This document shows positions 62,832-64,000 of a stretch of DNA of 64,000 nucleotides, in pieces. The DNA comes from an uncultured Clostridia bacterium (lineage in GTDB: Bacteria > Bacillota > Clostridia > Saccharofermentanales > Saccharofermentanaceae). The stretch spans positions 1 through 64,000 of the forward strand of contig CAMVBS010000002.1 in the NCBI GenBank assembly GCA_947165785.1, given 5' to 3'. How positions within the stretch are numbered: position 1 is the stretch's first letter; every line of letters begins with the position of its first letter. The notes under the pieces are model-generated. The model saw only the letters and a list, made by a program, of their open reading frames with translations, was not told the origin of the DNA and did no database searches. The translations under genes were made by a program, and so were the position numbers.

Positions 62832-64000
62832 TCAGATCTTTTTCCTTCGTAGTTTTGATATGAATGTATTTACGATCTCGATCATCATTTCATCTTTCAT
62901 GAGAAGCATCATTACTCCGTAAACGGCAAAGAAGCAAACTCCTTCAATAGCGATCATGACAAAATTATTTATCATGATGACAGTGGATGGCTTTGAACCT
63001 ATTCCGAGATCAATATGGAGAAGTTTGACCCAGATCGAAAAAGGGACAGCTACAACTATACCTATAATGATCTTCCAATACTTTATGTGTTTAAATGAAT
63101 CAACGATAGGATTGTCAGATTTAATTCGACGGAGCAAATAGCATTGAACCACAAGGACCGCGAATTCCGCAACGAGAGTTCCAAGCGCGGTTCCTGTGGC
63201 CTTGAGTGAAGGAATAAAAAGTGCATTCAAGACAATGTCAACAACTGCGCCTGCTATTTCAGAATAAAGGACATATTTTTCTTTGCCGAGAGGAACAAGA
63301 ACCTGAATTCCAAGAATATTTGTTACGCCAATTAAAAGCAAAGTCGGCATTATGACTATCATGGCCGGAATCGCCGGCATGTACTCTTGTCCTGATAAGA
63401 ACAATATTCCTTCAGTTGAATAAATCATAAAAAAGACCATGAGAGGAGCCGAAATAACAAACACGAATTTCAATGCTTTCTCCGTTATTCTCCTGAATTC
63501 ATTCATCTTTCCCTGTTCGACATAATAAGATGCCCTTGGAAGAAGAACAGCTCCGAGAGAAGTTACCAGACTTACCATGATCTTTTTGATCTTTACTGCC
63601 GCACCGTAGTAACCAACATCCGTTTCAGTAGTCATAAATCCAAGCATTGACGTATCCAGATTCAGATATATGGTCGTAGCACAACTCATTGCAAAAAACA
63701 TCATGACCGGTTTCAGATGTCTTTTGAGATCGAGTTTTCCCACTCCCTTGAACATAATAAGTTTTCTGGCATGGATAAAGTTCATAATGTTTGATGCCGA
63801 AGCCGCAAAAATGGTTATTCCACCATAGATAGCGTAATCAGAATCACTTTTTATAAGAACGAAGATACTCGCAAAGGATATGATCTTGAAGATAATGGAT
63901 CTTATCGTTATATAAGTATATTGTTCAAGTCCTCTATACAGATAATCAATACCGATAGCATTGAGGAGGAGAGTCGAACTGACTATAACGAACAATGTCT
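62832..64000 (-). CDS. Oligosaccharide flippase, C-terminal part (N-terminus beyond the window)
   Basis: At least 389 codons, open to the edge of the window with no convincing start; full Wzx/MurJ-like proteins of this type begin about 100 residues earlier. About 11 TM segments, with a TM loop YFYGAAVKIKKI-like GYYGAAVKIKKIMVSL and FLSGQEYMPAIPAM of the polysaccharide_synt family. Together with the GT2 next to it this is the start of a second glycan gene set that continues outside the window. Confidence 0.85.
   Translation of the reverse strand, partial: TLFVIVSSTLLLNAIGIDYLYRGLEQYTYITIRSIIFKIISFASIFVLIKSDSDYAIYGGITIFAASASNIMNFIHARKLIMFKGVGKLDLKRHLKPVMMFFAMSCATTIYLNLDTSMLGFMTTETDVGYYGAAVKIKKIMVSLVTSLGAVLLPRASYYVEQGKMNEFRRITEKALKFVFVISAPLMVFFMIYSTEGILFLSGQEYMPAIPAMIVIMPTLLLIGVTNILGIQVLVPLGKEKYVLYSEIAGAVVDIVLNALFIPSLKATGTALGTLVAEFAVLVVQCYLLRRIKSDNPIVDSFKHIKYWKIIIGIVVAVPFSIWVKLLHIDLGIGSKPSTVIMINNFVMIAIEGVCFFAVYGVMMLLMKDEMMIEIVNTFISKLRRKKI

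Overview
The window looks like chromosomal DNA from a Gram-positive member of the Bacillota, most likely class Clostridia (Lachnospiraceae or a close relative). The basis is strong GGAGG-type ribosome binding sites, a class B sortase with xxTG-type cell-wall anchored proteins, an LCP protein, a CpsB/CpsC/CpsD phosphoregulatory trio, a LoaP-type NusG paralogue, an ATP-dependent PEP carboxykinase and a CarD-type regulator. No rRNA, tRNA or CRISPR array was seen. The genus cannot be named from the sequence alone.

Bases 1-14,300 are an accessory, scarred region. It holds the tail of a DUF4214 surface protein, a small basic protein, a voltage-gated K+ channel, an Abi_2 abortive-infection gene with an abiF-type leader RNA, an unknown membrane protein, and an XRE-nucleotide sugar dehydrogenase fusion flanked by broken glycan genes. 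Then comes a non-coding block with a helically phased repeat motif (7,015-7,490), an IS630 scrap, a Gabija-like pair (OLD-type ATPase/TOPRIM nuclease plus compact UvrD-like helicase), an internally deleted IS21 element, a solitary HsdR_N-type gene bracketed by a 26-bp direct repeat, and IS66 tails.

Bases 14,308-35,905 are one long minus-strand exopolysaccharide locus. In transcription order it encodes a lipoprotein, CpsC/Wzz, CpsD kinase, CpsB phosphatase, sortase B, a sorted surface protein, LCP, LoaP, a PglF-like dehydratase, an HD hydrolase, a PglE-like aminotransferase, a PglC-like initiating transferase, a PglD-like acetyltransferase, a GT4, two GT2s, Wzy, Wzx, a nucleotidyltransferase-like protein, LicD, an octopine-dehydrogenase-like protein and a DUF1643 protein. 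The PglF/E/D/C set suggests a diacetylbacillosamine-type first sugar. LoaP probably antiterminates the operon from a hairpin leader at 28,953-29,034. The distal half (about 14.3-26 kb) is visibly more AT-rich than the proximal half, as expected for the exchangeable serotype-specific part.

Bases 35,978-41,373 hold a RelBE-like toxin-antitoxin pair whose toxin is broken by an in-frame stop, then a four-gene 2-aminoethylphosphonate operon: PEP mutase fused to a cytidylyltransferase-like domain, phosphonopyruvate decarboxylase, AEP transaminase, and a winged-helix-cytidylyltransferase fusion. With LicD in the EPS locus this suggests decoration of a surface glycan with AEP. Beyond it lie a thioester-domain adhesin, a DUF3592-like protein, pckA, a CarD regulator, an HD-GYP phosphodiesterase, a HAD phosphatase and an alpha/beta hydrolase.

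Bases 50,982-64,000 carry large multi-membrane GT-C, polymerase-like and YfhO proteins, a GT2, and a flippase cut by the window edge. Among them is an AbrB-like/HipA-like kinase pair whose promoter contains a palindromic operator. Several of these genes have high GC and C-ending codons.
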